NCBI GenBank assembly: GCA_013362405.1 | Contig: JABFWF010000081.1 | Location: forward strand, 1-46,063 | Length of the DNA: 46,063 nucleotides | From: Lysobacter sp. | GTDB taxonomy: Bacteria > Pseudomonadota > Gammaproteobacteria > Xanthomonadales > Xanthomonadaceae | Direction: 5' to 3' | Shown: positions 35,068-43,169 of the stretch, piece after piece | Layout: every line of letters starts with the position of its first letter | How positions within the stretch are numbered: the stretch's first letter is position 1 | Notes under the pieces: model-generated | What the model was told of the DNA's origin: nothing | What the model saw: only the letters and a program-made list of their open reading frames with translations | The model's database searches: none | Made by a program: the position numbers and the translations under genes

Positions 35068-35637
35068 GTGGCGGGTTTCCTGCCGCCGTTGCAGCTGCAC
35101 CTGACGCTGCCGGTCTGGGTGCACGAGCTGCAGCTCGCGCCGGCCTATCCGGGCGACGAGGCGAAGGTCGCGCTGGCGATCGAGCTGGCACGGCGGAATG
35201 TCGAGGCGCGCACTGGCGGTCCGTTCGGCGCGGTCGTCTTCAACGCCGATGATCGGGTGATCGCGATCGGCGTGAACCGGGTGCTGGAGCAGAGCTGCTC
35301 GGTGGCGCACGCGGAGATGATGGCCTACATGCTCGCGCAGCAGCGCCTGCAGCGTTCACGCCTCAACGAGGACGGCGGCCCGGTCACGCTGGCGACGTCG
35401 GCGCAGCCCTGCTGCCAGTGTTACGGGGCCACCTTCTGGGCGGGTATCGACCGCCTGCTGGTCGGCGCACGCAGCGAAGACGTGATGTCGCTGACCGAAT
35501 TCGACGAGGGCCCGCTGCCGGCCGACTGGGCCGGCGAACTCGCGCGCCGCGGCATCGCCGTCGTGCGCGACCTGCATCGCGAGGACGCGCGCGCGGTGCT
35601 GCGCGCCTACGGCGAGCAGGGCGGCGTCTTCTACTGA
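35068..35637 (+). CDS. Cytidine/guanine deaminase-like zinc hydrolase
   Basis: The protein has 189 residues from GTG at 35068 (4 nt after the glnS stop, no clear Shine-Dalgarno, so translation is probably coupled). It has the deaminase fold with zinc ligands His81 in VAHAEMMAY (HAE, with Glu83 as proton shuttle) and Cys115/Cys118 in SAQPCCQCYGA (PCxxC). PFGAVVFNADD and EFDEGPLPADW are further family features. Relatives deaminate guanine, cytosine or tRNA adenosine. The Asn-Arg-Val and bulky N-terminus fit small-molecule nucleobase or nucleoside deaminases rather than TadA, but the substrate is not determined. Confidence 0.85.
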   Translation: MAGFLPPLQLHLTLPVWVHELQLAPAYPGDEAKVALAIELARRNVEARTGGPFGAVVFNADDRVIAIGVNRVLEQSCSVAHAEMMAYMLAQQRLQRSRLNEDGGPVTLATSAQPCCQCYGATFWAGIDRLLVGARSEDVMSLTEFDEGPLPADWAGELARRGIAVVRDLHREDARAVLRAYGEQGGVFY

Positions 35638-35656
35638 TGGCGTGCGTCCGCCTGGC

Positions 35657-36724
35657 ATGAGCGACGGCCTGCTCTGCTACTGCCGCGCGGGCTTCGAGCC
35701 GGACCTTGCCGCGGAGCTGCAGGAGCGCGCCGCGCTCGCCGGGCTTCCGGCGTATGCGCGCACCGAGCGCAACAGCGGCTACGTGCTGCTGCAGGGCGCC
35801 GACGGCGATGCGCTGTCACGCTCGCTGCCCTGGCGCGAACTGGTGTTCGCACGGCAGAAGCTGGTGCTGCTGGCCGAGTTGCGCGGTCTCGATCCGACGG
35901 ATCGCATCGCGCCGATGCTGGATGCGTTGGCGCATGCCCGCGTCCCGGGGCAGGCGCCGGCCTACGGCACGCTGTGGGTCGAGCATCCGGACTCCGATGC
36001 CGGCAAGCCGCTCGCCGGCCTCGCGCGCAGCTTCGGCAACGCGCTGCGACCGGCGCTGCGCAAGGCCGGCCTGCTCGCCGGGGGCGAGGACGCGCGGTTG
36101 CCGCGCCTGCACGTCGTGTTCCTTGCCGGCGACCACGCACTGCTCGCGCGCAGCGAGCCCGCCGACGGCGCGCCGTGGCCGCTCGGCATTCCGCGCCTGA
36201 AGCTGCTGGCCGAAGCGCCGTCGCGCTCCGCGCTGAAACTCGAGGAAGCGCTGCTCGCGTTGCCGGATGCCGACGAGCGCGCGCGCCTGCTGCAACCGGG
36301 CATGCGCGCGGCCGACCTCGGCGCCGCGCCCGGCGGCTGGACCTGGGTACTGGTGCGCCACGGCCTGCACGTCACCGCGGTCGACAACGGACCGCTGCGC
36401 GAACACGTGCTCGCCACCGGGCAGGTCGAACACCTGCGCGCCGACGGGTTCCACTGGCAGCCGCCGCGCCCGCTCGACTGGATGGTGTGCGACATGGTCG
36501 AGCAGCCGCGCCGCGTGGCTTCGCGCATGGCGACCTGGCTGCGCGAAGGCTGGTGCCGGCAGGCGATCTTCAATCTCAAGCTGCCGATGAAGAAGCGCTG
36601 GCTGGAGACGCAGTTGTGCCTGCAGCGCTTCGTCGACGAGGCGGAGGTGCCGCTGCGCGTGCGTGCGCGGCAGCTGTACCACGACCGCGAGGAGATCACC
36701 GTCCTCGCCGTTCCCCGCGCCTGA
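35657..36724 (+). CDS. rlmM: 23S rRNA (cytidine2498-2'-O)-methyltransferase
   Basis: RlmM methylates the 2'-hydroxyl of C2498 in the peptidyl-transferase region of 23S rRNA. It has 355 residues from the ATG at 35657. The N-terminal THUMP-like domain covers about residues 1-180. The Rossmann methyltransferase domain has the SAM motif ADLGAAPGGWTWVLV (219-233), then DWMVCDMVEQP and FNLKLPMKKRW with the catalytic Lys. The length equals the family's usual 355-366. A strong hairpin with an A/T run follows. Confidence 0.95.
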   Translation: MSDGLLCYCRAGFEPDLAAELQERAALAGLPAYARTERNSGYVLLQGADGDALSRSLPWRELVFARQKLVLLAELRGLDPTDRIAPMLDALAHARVPGQAPAYGTLWVEHPDSDAGKPLAGLARSFGNALRPALRKAGLLAGGEDARLPRLHVVFLAGDHALLARSEPADGAPWPLGIPRLKLLAEAPSRSALKLEEALLALPDADERARLLQPGMRAADLGAAPGGWTWVLVRHGLHVTAVDNGPLREHVLATGQVEHLRADGFHWQPPRPLDWMVCDMVEQPRRVASRMATWLREGWCRQAIFNLKLPMKKRWLETQLCLQRFVDEAEVPLRVRARQLYHDREEITVLAVPRA

Positions 36725-36731
36725 AAAAAAA

Positions 36732-36752
36732 CCGCCGGCGCATGGCCGGCGG
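36732..36752 (-). terminator. Strong intrinsic terminator of the DUF4142 gene
   Basis: An 8-bp stem CCGCCGGC/GCCGGCGG with loop GCATG, flanked on the left by eight A residues. On the - strand the stem is therefore followed by eight U residues, a textbook terminator 26 nt after the stop of the DUF4142 gene. It also separates the convergent rlmM. Confidence 0.9.
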
Positions 36753-36778
36753 AAAGGTCGTGCTACGACGGGAAGCGG

Positions 36779-37537
36779 TTACTGGAGCGAGGACTGCACC
36801 TTCTGCGCCATGTCGAGGTGCTTGTGCAGCTTCGGCAGCGCCGCGGTGGCGAGCTGCTTGGCCTTGTCCGTGCTCGCGTTCCTGGACGCGTTCTCGAACA
36901 TCGAGATGTCCTTCTGGTGGTCGCTGACGAGCATGTCGACATAGGCCTTGTCGAGGTCCTTGCCGGTCTTGCCGGTCAGCGAGGAGAGGTCGGGCGAGGT
37001 CGGTGCGGATGCATGCGCGCCGGCCGCGGCCTTGACCTTGTCGTCGAGCGCGGAGTGGTCGGCGATCACCGCCTTGGCCAGCGCCTTCACCTCCGCGTTG
37101 CTGCTCTTCTCGGCCAGCCTGGAAGCATCGATCTCCTTCTGCCCGCCGTTGATCGCCTCGCGGTAGAAGTCGGTGTCGGTGATCGGGCCACTGCTCATTT
37201 CATTGGCCATCGCGCTGGCGTCGGCACTGGTGGTGGCCGGCGTCGCGCCGCCCGAGCTGCTCATGCTGCCCGTGGTGGTGCCGGCGGCGGTGTTGCCCAT
37301 CGTGGTGCCGGCGCTCGTACCGCTGGTGTTGGCCATCGCGGTGTTGTCGCTGGTGGTGGCGGTGGCGCCGCCGGGCTGCGTGGCCGCGCTGGCGTAGGGC
37401 GCGGTGCTCGTCGCAGCCGGCGCCGTGGCGGCGGTGTTCTCGTTCTCGTGCTTGGCGCAGGCCGCCAGCGTGGTGGCGAGCAGCAACGCGGTGGCGAGCG
37501 GTGCGATGCGGAATGTCGTGCGTTGGGTGATGGTCAT
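36779..37537 (-). CDS. DUF4142 lipoprotein
   Basis: The protein has 252 residues. A signal peptide ends in the lipobox ATTLAAC (Cys27), so Lgt should lipidate it. A Thr/Ala/Ser-rich linker runs from about 30 to 115. The C-terminal DUF4142 four-helix, ferritin-like-looking domain starts at ITDTDFYREAINGGQKEIDA and includes VKALAKAVIADHSALDDKVK and VSDHQKDISMFENASR. The function of the family is unknown; members are often stress-induced. AGGAG 7 nt upstream fixes the start. It is 45 nt downstream of the BON-domain gene and may be in the same transcript. Confidence 0.87.
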   Translation of the reverse strand: MTITQRTTFRIAPLATALLLATTLAACAKHENENTAATAPAATSTAPYASAATQPGGATATTSDNTAMANTSGTSAGTTMGNTAAGTTTGSMSSSGGATPATTSADASAMANEMSSGPITDTDFYREAINGGQKEIDASRLAEKSSNAEVKALAKAVIADHSALDDKVKAAAGAHASAPTSPDLSSLTGKTGKDLDKAYVDMLVSDHQKDISMFENASRNASTDKAKQLATAALPKLHKHLDMAQKVQSSLQ

Positions 37538-37582
37538 GGCGTATCTCCTGCACGCGTTGCGTGCGCGATGGAAGGGATGCGG

Positions 37583-38761
37583 TCAGACGTTCGGGCCGCG
37601 CGAACTGCCGGTACTGCCGGTACTGCCGGTATGCGGGGAGCTGGCGCCCGCGCTGCTTCCCGGCGTGCTGCTTCCCGACGTGCCGCTGCCGGTCGTGCCG
37701 CCGTATTGCGTGGAACCGGAACTCGCGCCCAGGCTGCCGCCCGATGCGCCGGTGCTGCCGTGGCTGCCCTGCGACGTGGTGGAACCCGTGCTGCTGCCCT
37801 GGGCGTGATGCGCCTTGCCGGCGTGCTGCGATGGCGCATGCGGCACCACCTGGATCATGTTGTGCACGTCGCGCACGCCGCTGCAGCCGTCGGCGATGTC
37901 CTCGGCGCGATGCTTCATCCAGCGTTCGTCGACCGAGCCCGAGAGGGTCGCCACGCCGTTGCTGACTTCGACCGAGATGCCGCTGGCATCGATGTCGTGG
38001 GCGTCGGTGAGGCGCTCGTTGAGGTCTTCGCGGATGCGTTCGTCCGATCGCGTGTAGTTGCGTGGCCCGACGCCGCGGTAGCTGCGGCCGAGCTGGCCCG
38101 GCTGCGAACCCTGCAGGCCCGCCTGCGTGCCGTAGCCCTGCGTGCGGTCATCGTGTTCGTGCGACTCGTAGCCACGTTCGCCGTAGCCTTGGCCGGCGCT
38201 GCCGCGGGTGCGCCAGTCCTGTCGGCCGCTACTGCGGTGCTGGCCGTAGCCTTCACGGCCGTGCTGGCCTTCGCGCGCCGACGCACCGTCCGGGCTGCCG
38301 CCGCCGTAGCGGTTGTCCATGCCACGGTTGTAGTTGTAACCGCTGTAGCCTTCGCCTTCGTCGAGCCAGTCGCGGTCGGACTGGAATTCGCCGCGATAGC
38401 GGCTGCCCGCGCTGTAGGGCGCACCGGCGCCGTAGCCGGGCGCGCCGTAGCCGACGCCGCCCGCACCGGCGGCGCCATACCCGTAACCGGCACCGCCGTA
38501 GCGACCGCCGGAACCGACGTCGCTCGAGTATTCGCTCTCGCGCCCACCGCGCCAGTCGGTCCCGCCGCCCTGCTGGTCGCGGCTGGCCATCCGGTCGTAA
38601 CCGCCGCCGCTGTAATCGCTCTGGATGTCGCGGTCGCTGCGGCCTCCGTGGCGGCGGTAGCGATCGCGCTCCTGCCAGTCCCCATGCGAGGACGCGTACG
38701 GCGAGTACTGGCTGCGGGTGCGATCCCCGATATCGCGTTCGTCGCGGGAGCGGTCGTTCAT
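37583..38761 (-). CDS. BON-domain protein with Gly/Tyr-rich low-complexity region
   Basis: The protein has 392 residues from the ATG at 38761, which has AGGAG 7 nt upstream. The N-terminal 230 residues are Arg/Asp/Gly/Tyr-rich (YGGAGYGYGAAG, DNRYGGGSPDG). A single BON domain lies near 245-310 (RSDERIREDLNERLTDAHDI and VSNGVATLSGSVDERWMKH). The C-terminus is Ser/Gly/Thr-rich with tandem GST repeats. There is no signal peptide from this start. An alternative GTG at 38887 extends it in frame by 42 residues. BON domains bind membranes or phospholipid; the role here is unknown, though the pairing with a DUF4142 gene suggests envelope stress. Confidence 0.8.
   Translation of the reverse strand: MNDRSRDERDIGDRTRSQYSPYASSHGDWQERDRYRRHGGRSDRDIQSDYSGGGYDRMASRDQQGGGTDWRGGRESEYSSDVGSGGRYGGAGYGYGAAGAGGVGYGAPGYGAGAPYSAGSRYRGEFQSDRDWLDEGEGYSGYNYNRGMDNRYGGGSPDGASAREGQHGREGYGQHRSSGRQDWRTRGSAGQGYGERGYESHEHDDRTQGYGTQAGLQGSQPGQLGRSYRGVGPRNYTRSDERIREDLNERLTDAHDIDASGISVEVSNGVATLSGSVDERWMKHRAEDIADGCSGVRDVHNMIQVVPHAPSQHAGKAHHAQGSSTGSTTSQGSHGSTGASGGSLGASSGSTQYGGTTGSGTSGSSTPGSSAGASSPHTGSTGSTGSSRGPNV
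37604..37630. repeat. Three exact 9-nt tandem repeats in the BON gene tail
   Basis: ACTGCCGGT occurs three times head to tail near the 3' end of the BON gene and encodes Gly-Ser-Thr-type units. Being a multiple of three, copy-number change keeps the frame. Confidence 0.85.
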
Positions 38762-38957
38762 GTCGTTTCTCCTCTCGTCGATCCAATCCAGGGCGGAATG
38801 CGCCCAGCGGGAGCCCATCCGCAGCATGTCGCGCGCGGCAGCCTTGATGTCGTGGGCAGTGAAGGCAGCGGGGTTTTCGTCCTGCACGGTCGTGTCCTCG
38901 TCTCTGTGACGGCCGTAAGGAGAAGGCGCAAGAGTCGTGCCAGCGGCAACGGTGGAC

Positions 38958-39006
38958 CGTCCCGCGCCGCCGGTGCGCCATGGCGCGTCGCAGCGGGACG
39001 TTTTTT
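38958..39006 (+). terminator. Orphan terminator-like hairpin on the + strand
   Basis: A perfect 8-bp outer stem CGTCCCGC/GCGGGACG encloses an inner palindrome GCGCCATGGCGC and is followed directly by six T residues. It is a convincing intrinsic terminator for + strand transcription, yet no + strand gene lies upstream for more than 2 kb. It might end a small or antisense RNA, or serve as an attenuator for the gene at 39188. Confidence 0.6.
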
Positions 39007-39013
39007 CACGCGA

Positions 39014-39028
39014 CGGAAACTGTTTCCG
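39014..39028. promoter_or_regulatory. Perfect palindrome, candidate operator
   Basis: CGGAAAC-T-GTTTCCG is a perfect 15-nt palindrome 160 nt upstream of the + gene at 39188 and in the leader region of the BON gene. It could be a dimeric regulator site; no known consensus is assigned. Confidence 0.4.
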
Positions 39029-39187
39029 CCGCACGCCATGAAGCGGCGGCATGAAATTCTTTCACCGTCGGAAAAAACCGGCGCGTAGCGCGGGCAGCGG
39101 CCCATCGACGGCCGTCGTCGCGCACATGGCACGAAGGTTGCTCCGCTTCCTCCTGCCCGGTAGCCGGACGCCGGCCGAGGAGGAGCC

Positions 39188-39502
39188 ATGCATGCTGCCG
39201 ATGCCTGGAATGCCCCTGCCGTCGTCATCGACGTCGACGCCGGGCACGCGTGCTGGCGGCAGCTTGGGGACTCGCCCAGCGACCTCGTCTTCCTGTTCCA
39301 GGAGTGGGAACCGGCGGTGCGCGTCGGCATCCACGCGTTCATCGCCTATCCGGACCGCGACTTCGACAGCATCGAGCCCGCGATCGTCGCCGCCTACCAG
39401 CGCGTGCGCGGCCCTTCGCGCATCCCGTGGAGCCGCGCTGCGCCCGCCGCGCGCCGGGTCTGGCAGAAGCTGCACGACGAGCAGGGGTGGGCGGAAGCCT
39501 GA
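39188..39502 (+). CDS. Small hypothetical protein
   Basis: The protein has 104 residues, with GAGGAG 4 nt before the ATG. It is soluble, with a central segment DLVFLFQEWEPAVRVGIHAF and a Trp-rich C-terminus (PWSRAAPAARRVWQKLHDEQGW). There is no signal peptide or recognised motif. It converges on the sigma-54-type regulator gene with 3 nt between stops. Good ribosome-binding site and codon use support coding; the function is unknown. Confidence 0.65.
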   Translation: MHAADAWNAPAVVIDVDAGHACWRQLGDSPSDLVFLFQEWEPAVRVGIHAFIAYPDRDFDSIEPAIVAAYQRVRGPSRIPWSRAAPAARRVWQKLHDEQGWAEA

Positions 39503-39505
39503 GCT

Positions 39506-40825
39506 TCAGTCCGGCGCGCGCTGCCGCAGCCGCGCGAGCTGGTTGTGGATGGTGCGCGGGCTCACCCCGAGCGCCGCCGCGGTCGCGCGCTTGTCGCCAT
39601 CGAAATGCGCCAGCGTGCGCAGCAGCATGGCCTTCTCCATTTCCGCATAGCTCATGCCCACGCGGAACACGAACTCGTCCCCGCGCGCGGCGGGCACGCT
39701 GCCGGCGCCGCGCTGCGGGTACAGCGACACCGCGTCGCCCTCGGCGACGAGGTAGGCGCGCGCGATGGCGCTGCGCAGCTCGCGCACGTTGCCGGGCCAC
39801 GCGTGCTCGCGCAGGGCCTGTGCGCAGCGCGCGTCGAGAAGGCGCCCGGTGCCGTGCTCGGCGTTGAGCTGGTCGAGGAACGCGTTGGCGAGCAGGACCG
39901 TGTCGTCGCCGCGCTCGCGCAGCGGCGGCAGCGCGATCTCGTAGCCCGCGAGGCGGTAGTACAGATCCTCGCGCAGCTGGCCGTCGGCGATGGCCGCGCG
40001 CGGATCGCGATTGGTGGCGGCGACCACGCGCACGGCCACCGCGATCTCCGCGTGGCCACCGACGCGCGTGACCAGGCCGGATTCCAGCACGCGCAGCAGG
40101 TACACCTGCATCTGCGGCGGCATCTCGGCGATCTCGTCGAGGAACAGCGTGCCGTGCTCGGCCTGCTCGAAGACGCCGATGTGGCGCGTGTTGGCGCCGG
40201 TGAAGCTGCCGCGCTCGTGGCCGAACAGCTGGCTGGCGAGCAGGTCCGGCGCGATGGCGCCGCAGTTGACCGCGACGAACGGCCCGCGCCGGCCGCTTGC
40301 GCGATGGATCGCGCGCGCGGCGATCTCCTTGCCGGTCCCCGTCTCGCCGGTGAGCAGCACCGGCACGCTGGTCGGCGCGATCTTCGCGATCTCCCGCCGC
40401 AGGCGCTGGATGGCGCGGCTTTCGCCGACGATGCCGAACTGTGGATCGCCGAGCGGCGCGCGCCGCGAGACGCGGATCGACACCTCGCGCAGCAGCTGCT
40501 CGAGCTTGTCCTGGCCGAGCGGCTTGCTGAGGTAGTCGGACGCCGGGAGCGGCGGGGCGGGAGGGGCATCGTCCGCGGGTTCGCCGGTGAGGAACACCAC
40601 CTTGCCGTAGTCGTCCAGCGCGCATTTCTGGATGACGTCGAAGCCCGAGCCGTCCGGCAGCGACACGTCCAGCAGGCTGAGGTCGCGCGGCATGCCGGCG
40701 TAGCGCTCGGACTCGGCGACCGAATGCGCGACATGGGTAGCGAAGCCGCGGCTGCGGGCGAAGTCCGCCGCTTCCGCGGCGAAGGCGCGATCGTTGTCGA
40801 CGATCACCAGGACCGGTTCGTGCAT
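39506..40825 (-). CDS. Sigma-54-dependent response regulator (receiver-AAA+-Fis HTH)
   Basis: The protein has 439 residues from the ATG at 40825. The receiver domain covers about 1-115, with phosphoacceptor Asp53 (LLDVSLPDGSGF) and Lys101 (SKPLG). The AAA+ domain has Walker A GETGTGKE (160-167), the sigma-54-contact loop GSFTGA (206-211, Ala to Ser in the usual GAFTGA), Walker B GTLFLDE (225-231) and WPGNVRELRSAI. The C-terminal Fis-type HTH ends KRATAAALGVSPRTIHNQL. No histidine kinase is next to it. It is divergent from the PqqU-like receptor gene with a 179-nt spacer, so it may control that locus. Confidence 0.92.
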   Translation of the reverse strand: MHEPVLVIVDNDRAFAAEAADFARSRGFATHVAHSVAESERYAGMPRDLSLLDVSLPDGSGFDVIQKCALDDYGKVVFLTGEPADDAPPAPPLPASDYLSKPLGQDKLEQLLREVSIRVSRRAPLGDPQFGIVGESRAIQRLRREIAKIAPTSVPVLLTGETGTGKEIAARAIHRASGRRGPFVAVNCGAIAPDLLASQLFGHERGSFTGANTRHIGVFEQAEHGTLFLDEIAEMPPQMQVYLLRVLESGLVTRVGGHAEIAVAVRVVAATNRDPRAAIADGQLREDLYYRLAGYEIALPPLRERGDDTVLLANAFLDQLNAEHGTGRLLDARCAQALREHAWPGNVRELRSAIARAYLVAEGDAVSLYPQRGAGSVPAARGDEFVFRVGMSYAEMEKAMLLRTLAHFDGDKRATAAALGVSPRTIHNQLARLRQRAPD

Positions 40826-40888
40826 GCCGGTGTTTATAGGGCAGCCGGCACTCGCATCCGGTGAAGGAAACCGCACCAAATCGCTGAA

Positions 40889-40898
40889 TTCCCGGGAA
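40889..40898. promoter_or_regulatory. Palindrome in the regulator/receptor spacer
   Basis: TTCCCGGGAA is a perfect 10-nt palindrome in the spacer between the response-regulator and receptor genes, framed by GGTGAA (40860-40865) and TTCACC (40906-40911) in inverted orientation. It is a possible binding site for the divergent regulator. I see no clear -24/-12 sigma-54 promoter. Confidence 0.35.
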
Positions 40899-41004
40899 AA
40901 TCCCGTTCACCATGATGACCGCGCGCCTGTCCGCCCGGCGCCTGTCACGCGCCGGCGACGTGCGCCTTCGCAAGGTGCCGCATTCAGTCGGGGTGGAGAC
41001 GGGG

Positions 41005-43119
41005 ATGGGCGCAGCGAGCGAACGCGCGGCGGTGGTGCTGCTCGCGGCCTGCGCATGCGCCGCGCACGCACAGCCGCCTGCGCCCGCAACGCTGCCCGGC
41101 GTGATCGTGACCGCCGCGCGCGCATCGCAGGGAACGCCGGCGGCGGTCGATCGCATCGACGCGGACGCGGTGCCGGCACGCAGCGGTCGCAGCGTGTCGG
41201 AACTGCTGCGGCGGGTGCCCGGCGTCGTCGCGCACGATCGGCAGAACCTGGCCCAGGACCTGCAGCTCGGCATGCGCGGCTTCGGCGCGCGCAGCGCGTT
41301 CGGCGTGCGCGGCGTGCAGCTGTTCGTCGACGGCATCCCGGCGACGATGCCGGACGGGCAGGGCCAGCTCTCGCACGTGCCGCTCGGCGCGCTGCAACGG
41401 GTGGACGTGCTGCGCGGCCCGTTCTCCGCGCTGTACGGCAATGCGGCCGGTGGCGTGCTCGAATTCTGGAGCAGGGACCCGCCGGCGCGACCCGCCTTCG
41501 GCATCCGCGCGGGTGGTGGCACGGATGACGGCGCGCGCGCGTCGCTGTGGTGGGGCGCACCGTGGGATGGCGACGGCAGCGGTGGTTACCGCCTCGATGG
41601 CGAGCACTACGACACCGCCGGCTACCGCACGCACGGCCGCGCCCGGCGCGACGTCGCCCAGGCCCGCCTGCTGTGGGATGGCGCCGACGGCACGCGTGTC
41701 GCGCTCACCGCCAATGGGCTCGACCTCGTCGCGCAGGATCCGCAAGGGCTCACCCTCGCGCAGGCGCAGGCAACGCCGCGCGCAGCCAGCGCCGGTGCGC
41801 TCGCGTTCGACACCCGCAAGCGCGTGCGCCAGCAGCAGCTCGGCCTGCGCGTCGAACATCCGCTCGGCGACGGCGATGCATGGACGGTCAGCGTGTGGAC
41901 CGGCCACCGCGCGACCTTCCAGATGCTGTCGGTCCCGGTCGCGGCGCAGGCTGCGCCCGGCAGCGGTGGCGGCGCGGTCGACCTGGACCGCGATTACGGC
42001 GGCGTCGACGCACGCTGGCGGCATCGCCTGGCGGACGGCGCGCGGCCGCTCGACCTCACGGTCGGCGCGCAGTGGCAGCGCAGCAGCGAGCATCGGCGCG
42101 GCTACGAGAATTTCGCCGGCGGCCGGCTCGGCGTGGTCGGCGCGCTGCGGCGCGACGAACAGGACGGCGTCGACGACCACGACCTGTATGCCGAGGTGCG
42201 ATGGCGCTTCGCGCCCCGCTGGAACGCGACGCTCGGCGTGCGCCGCAGCGTGGTGGCGTTCCACTCCGACGATGCCTATGTCGCACCCGGCAATCCCGAC
42301 GACAGCGGACGGTTGCATTACGCACGGACGACACCGGTGTTCGGATTGCTGTACGCACCGGACGACGGAATGGAATTGTTCGCAAACGCCGGGCGTGGCT
42401 TCGAGACGCCGACGTTCTCCGAGCTCGCCTATCGCAACGACGGCGGCAGCGGACTGAACACCACGCTGCGCCCGGCGCGCAGCCGCAGCGCCGAGCTCGG
42501 CCTGCGCGCGCACCGCGGTGGCCACGCGCTGGAGTTCGTCGCCTTCGCCAGCCGCACCGACGACGAACTGGTGGTCGCGAGCAGCATCGGCGGACGCAGC
42601 ACGTACGCGAACGCGACGCGCAGCGCGCGCGACGGTTGGGAACTGTCGGTGGACGGGCCGCTGGCGCCGCGCTGGCGCTATGCGGTCGCGCTCACCCGGC
42701 TCGATGCCCGCTACACGCGCGCCTTCGCGACTTGTCGCGCGCCGCCGTGCGCGGCGCCGGACACGCCCATCGCCGCCGGCAGCCACATTCCCGCCACCGC
42801 CGATGCGGCATGGGCGGAACTGCGCTGGTCGCCGGATGGCGACGTCGATGTCTTCCTGCAGGGCGATGCGACCGCGCGCCTGTACGCGGACGACGCGAAC
42901 ACCGAGTGGGCGCCCGGCCACGCCACCTTGGATCTCGGCGTCGAACGGCATTGGCGCGTCGGCGGGCGCCGGCTCACCGCCTTCGTGCGCATCGACAACC
43001 TGCTGGACCGGCGCGCGATCGGTTCGGTCATCGTCGACGAGGCCAACGGCCGCTATTTCGAGCCGGCGCCCGGGCGTGGCGGCTGGATCGGACTGGCGCT
43101 GGAGCCGGCGCACCCGTGA
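41005..43119 (+). CDS. pqqU: TonB-dependent receptor, YncD/PqqU-like (PQQ uptake)
   Basis: The protein has 704 residues from the ATG at 41005 (GGAG upstream, then a signal peptide ending AAHA). Upstream in-frame ATGs add a basic non-signal stretch. The plug (about 45-155) and barrel follow. Several blocks match E. coli YncD/PqqU almost residue for residue: RQNLAQDLQLGMRGFGARS, VDGIPATMPDGQGQ, VLRGPFSALYGNAAGGV, NAGRGFETPTFSELAYR and the end GSVIVDEANGRYFEPAPGR. PqqU is the outer-membrane receptor for pyrroloquinoline quinone in E. coli. A PQQ-dependent dehydrogenase gene lies 2.4 kb downstream on the same strand, which supports the assignment. Confidence 0.85.
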   Translation: MGAASERAAVVLLAACACAAHAQPPAPATLPGVIVTAARASQGTPAAVDRIDADAVPARSGRSVSELLRRVPGVVAHDRQNLAQDLQLGMRGFGARSAFGVRGVQLFVDGIPATMPDGQGQLSHVPLGALQRVDVLRGPFSALYGNAAGGVLEFWSRDPPARPAFGIRAGGGTDDGARASLWWGAPWDGDGSGGYRLDGEHYDTAGYRTHGRARRDVAQARLLWDGADGTRVALTANGLDLVAQDPQGLTLAQAQATPRAASAGALAFDTRKRVRQQQLGLRVEHPLGDGDAWTVSVWTGHRATFQMLSVPVAAQAAPGSGGGAVDLDRDYGGVDARWRHRLADGARPLDLTVGAQWQRSSEHRRGYENFAGGRLGVVGALRRDEQDGVDDHDLYAEVRWRFAPRWNATLGVRRSVVAFHSDDAYVAPGNPDDSGRLHYARTTPVFGLLYAPDDGMELFANAGRGFETPTFSELAYRNDGGSGLNTTLRPARSRSAELGLRAHRGGHALEFVAFASRTDDELVVASSIGGRSTYANATRSARDGWELSVDGPLAPRWRYAVALTRLDARYTRAFATCRAPPCAAPDTPIAAGSHIPATADAAWAELRWSPDGDVDVFLQGDATARLYADDANTEWAPGHATLDLGVERHWRVGGRRLTAFVRIDNLLDRRAIGSVIVDEANGRYFEPAPGRGGWIGLALEPAHP

Positions 43120-43169
43120 TCGCTCCTTCACCCAGCGCCGCCTAGGCTCGCCCGACGGAGGGCAGGCTG

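Larger units (their letters stand above)
38762..39187. other. Divergent intergenic/leader region
   Basis: These 426 nt lie between the BON gene (-) and a small unknown gene (+). The part 38762-38887 is an open in-frame extension of the BON gene from a GTG with a GAGG sequence 8 nt before it. The remainder contains a + strand terminator-like structure (38958-39006) and a 15-nt palindrome (39014-39028), both listed separately. GAGGAG precedes the 39188 ATG. No other gene is seen. Confidence 0.6.

Noticed and set aside
37604-37630. Possible CRISPR-like or VNTR array in the BON gene
   Set aside because: Three 9-nt units without spacers, encoding a Gly-Ser-Thr tail; simple coding repeat.
40826-41004. 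Search for a sigma-54 promoter (-24 GG, -12 GC) in the regulator/receptor spacer
   Set aside because: CCGGCACTCGCATCCGG has a GGCAC but no GC at the right distance. No other candidate was convincing.
40912-41004. Upstream ATG-ATG (40912) as start of the TonB-dependent receptor
   Set aside because: No Shine-Dalgarno, and the added 31 residues are basic and hide the signal peptide; the ATG at 41005 has GGAG and is followed directly by a signal sequence.
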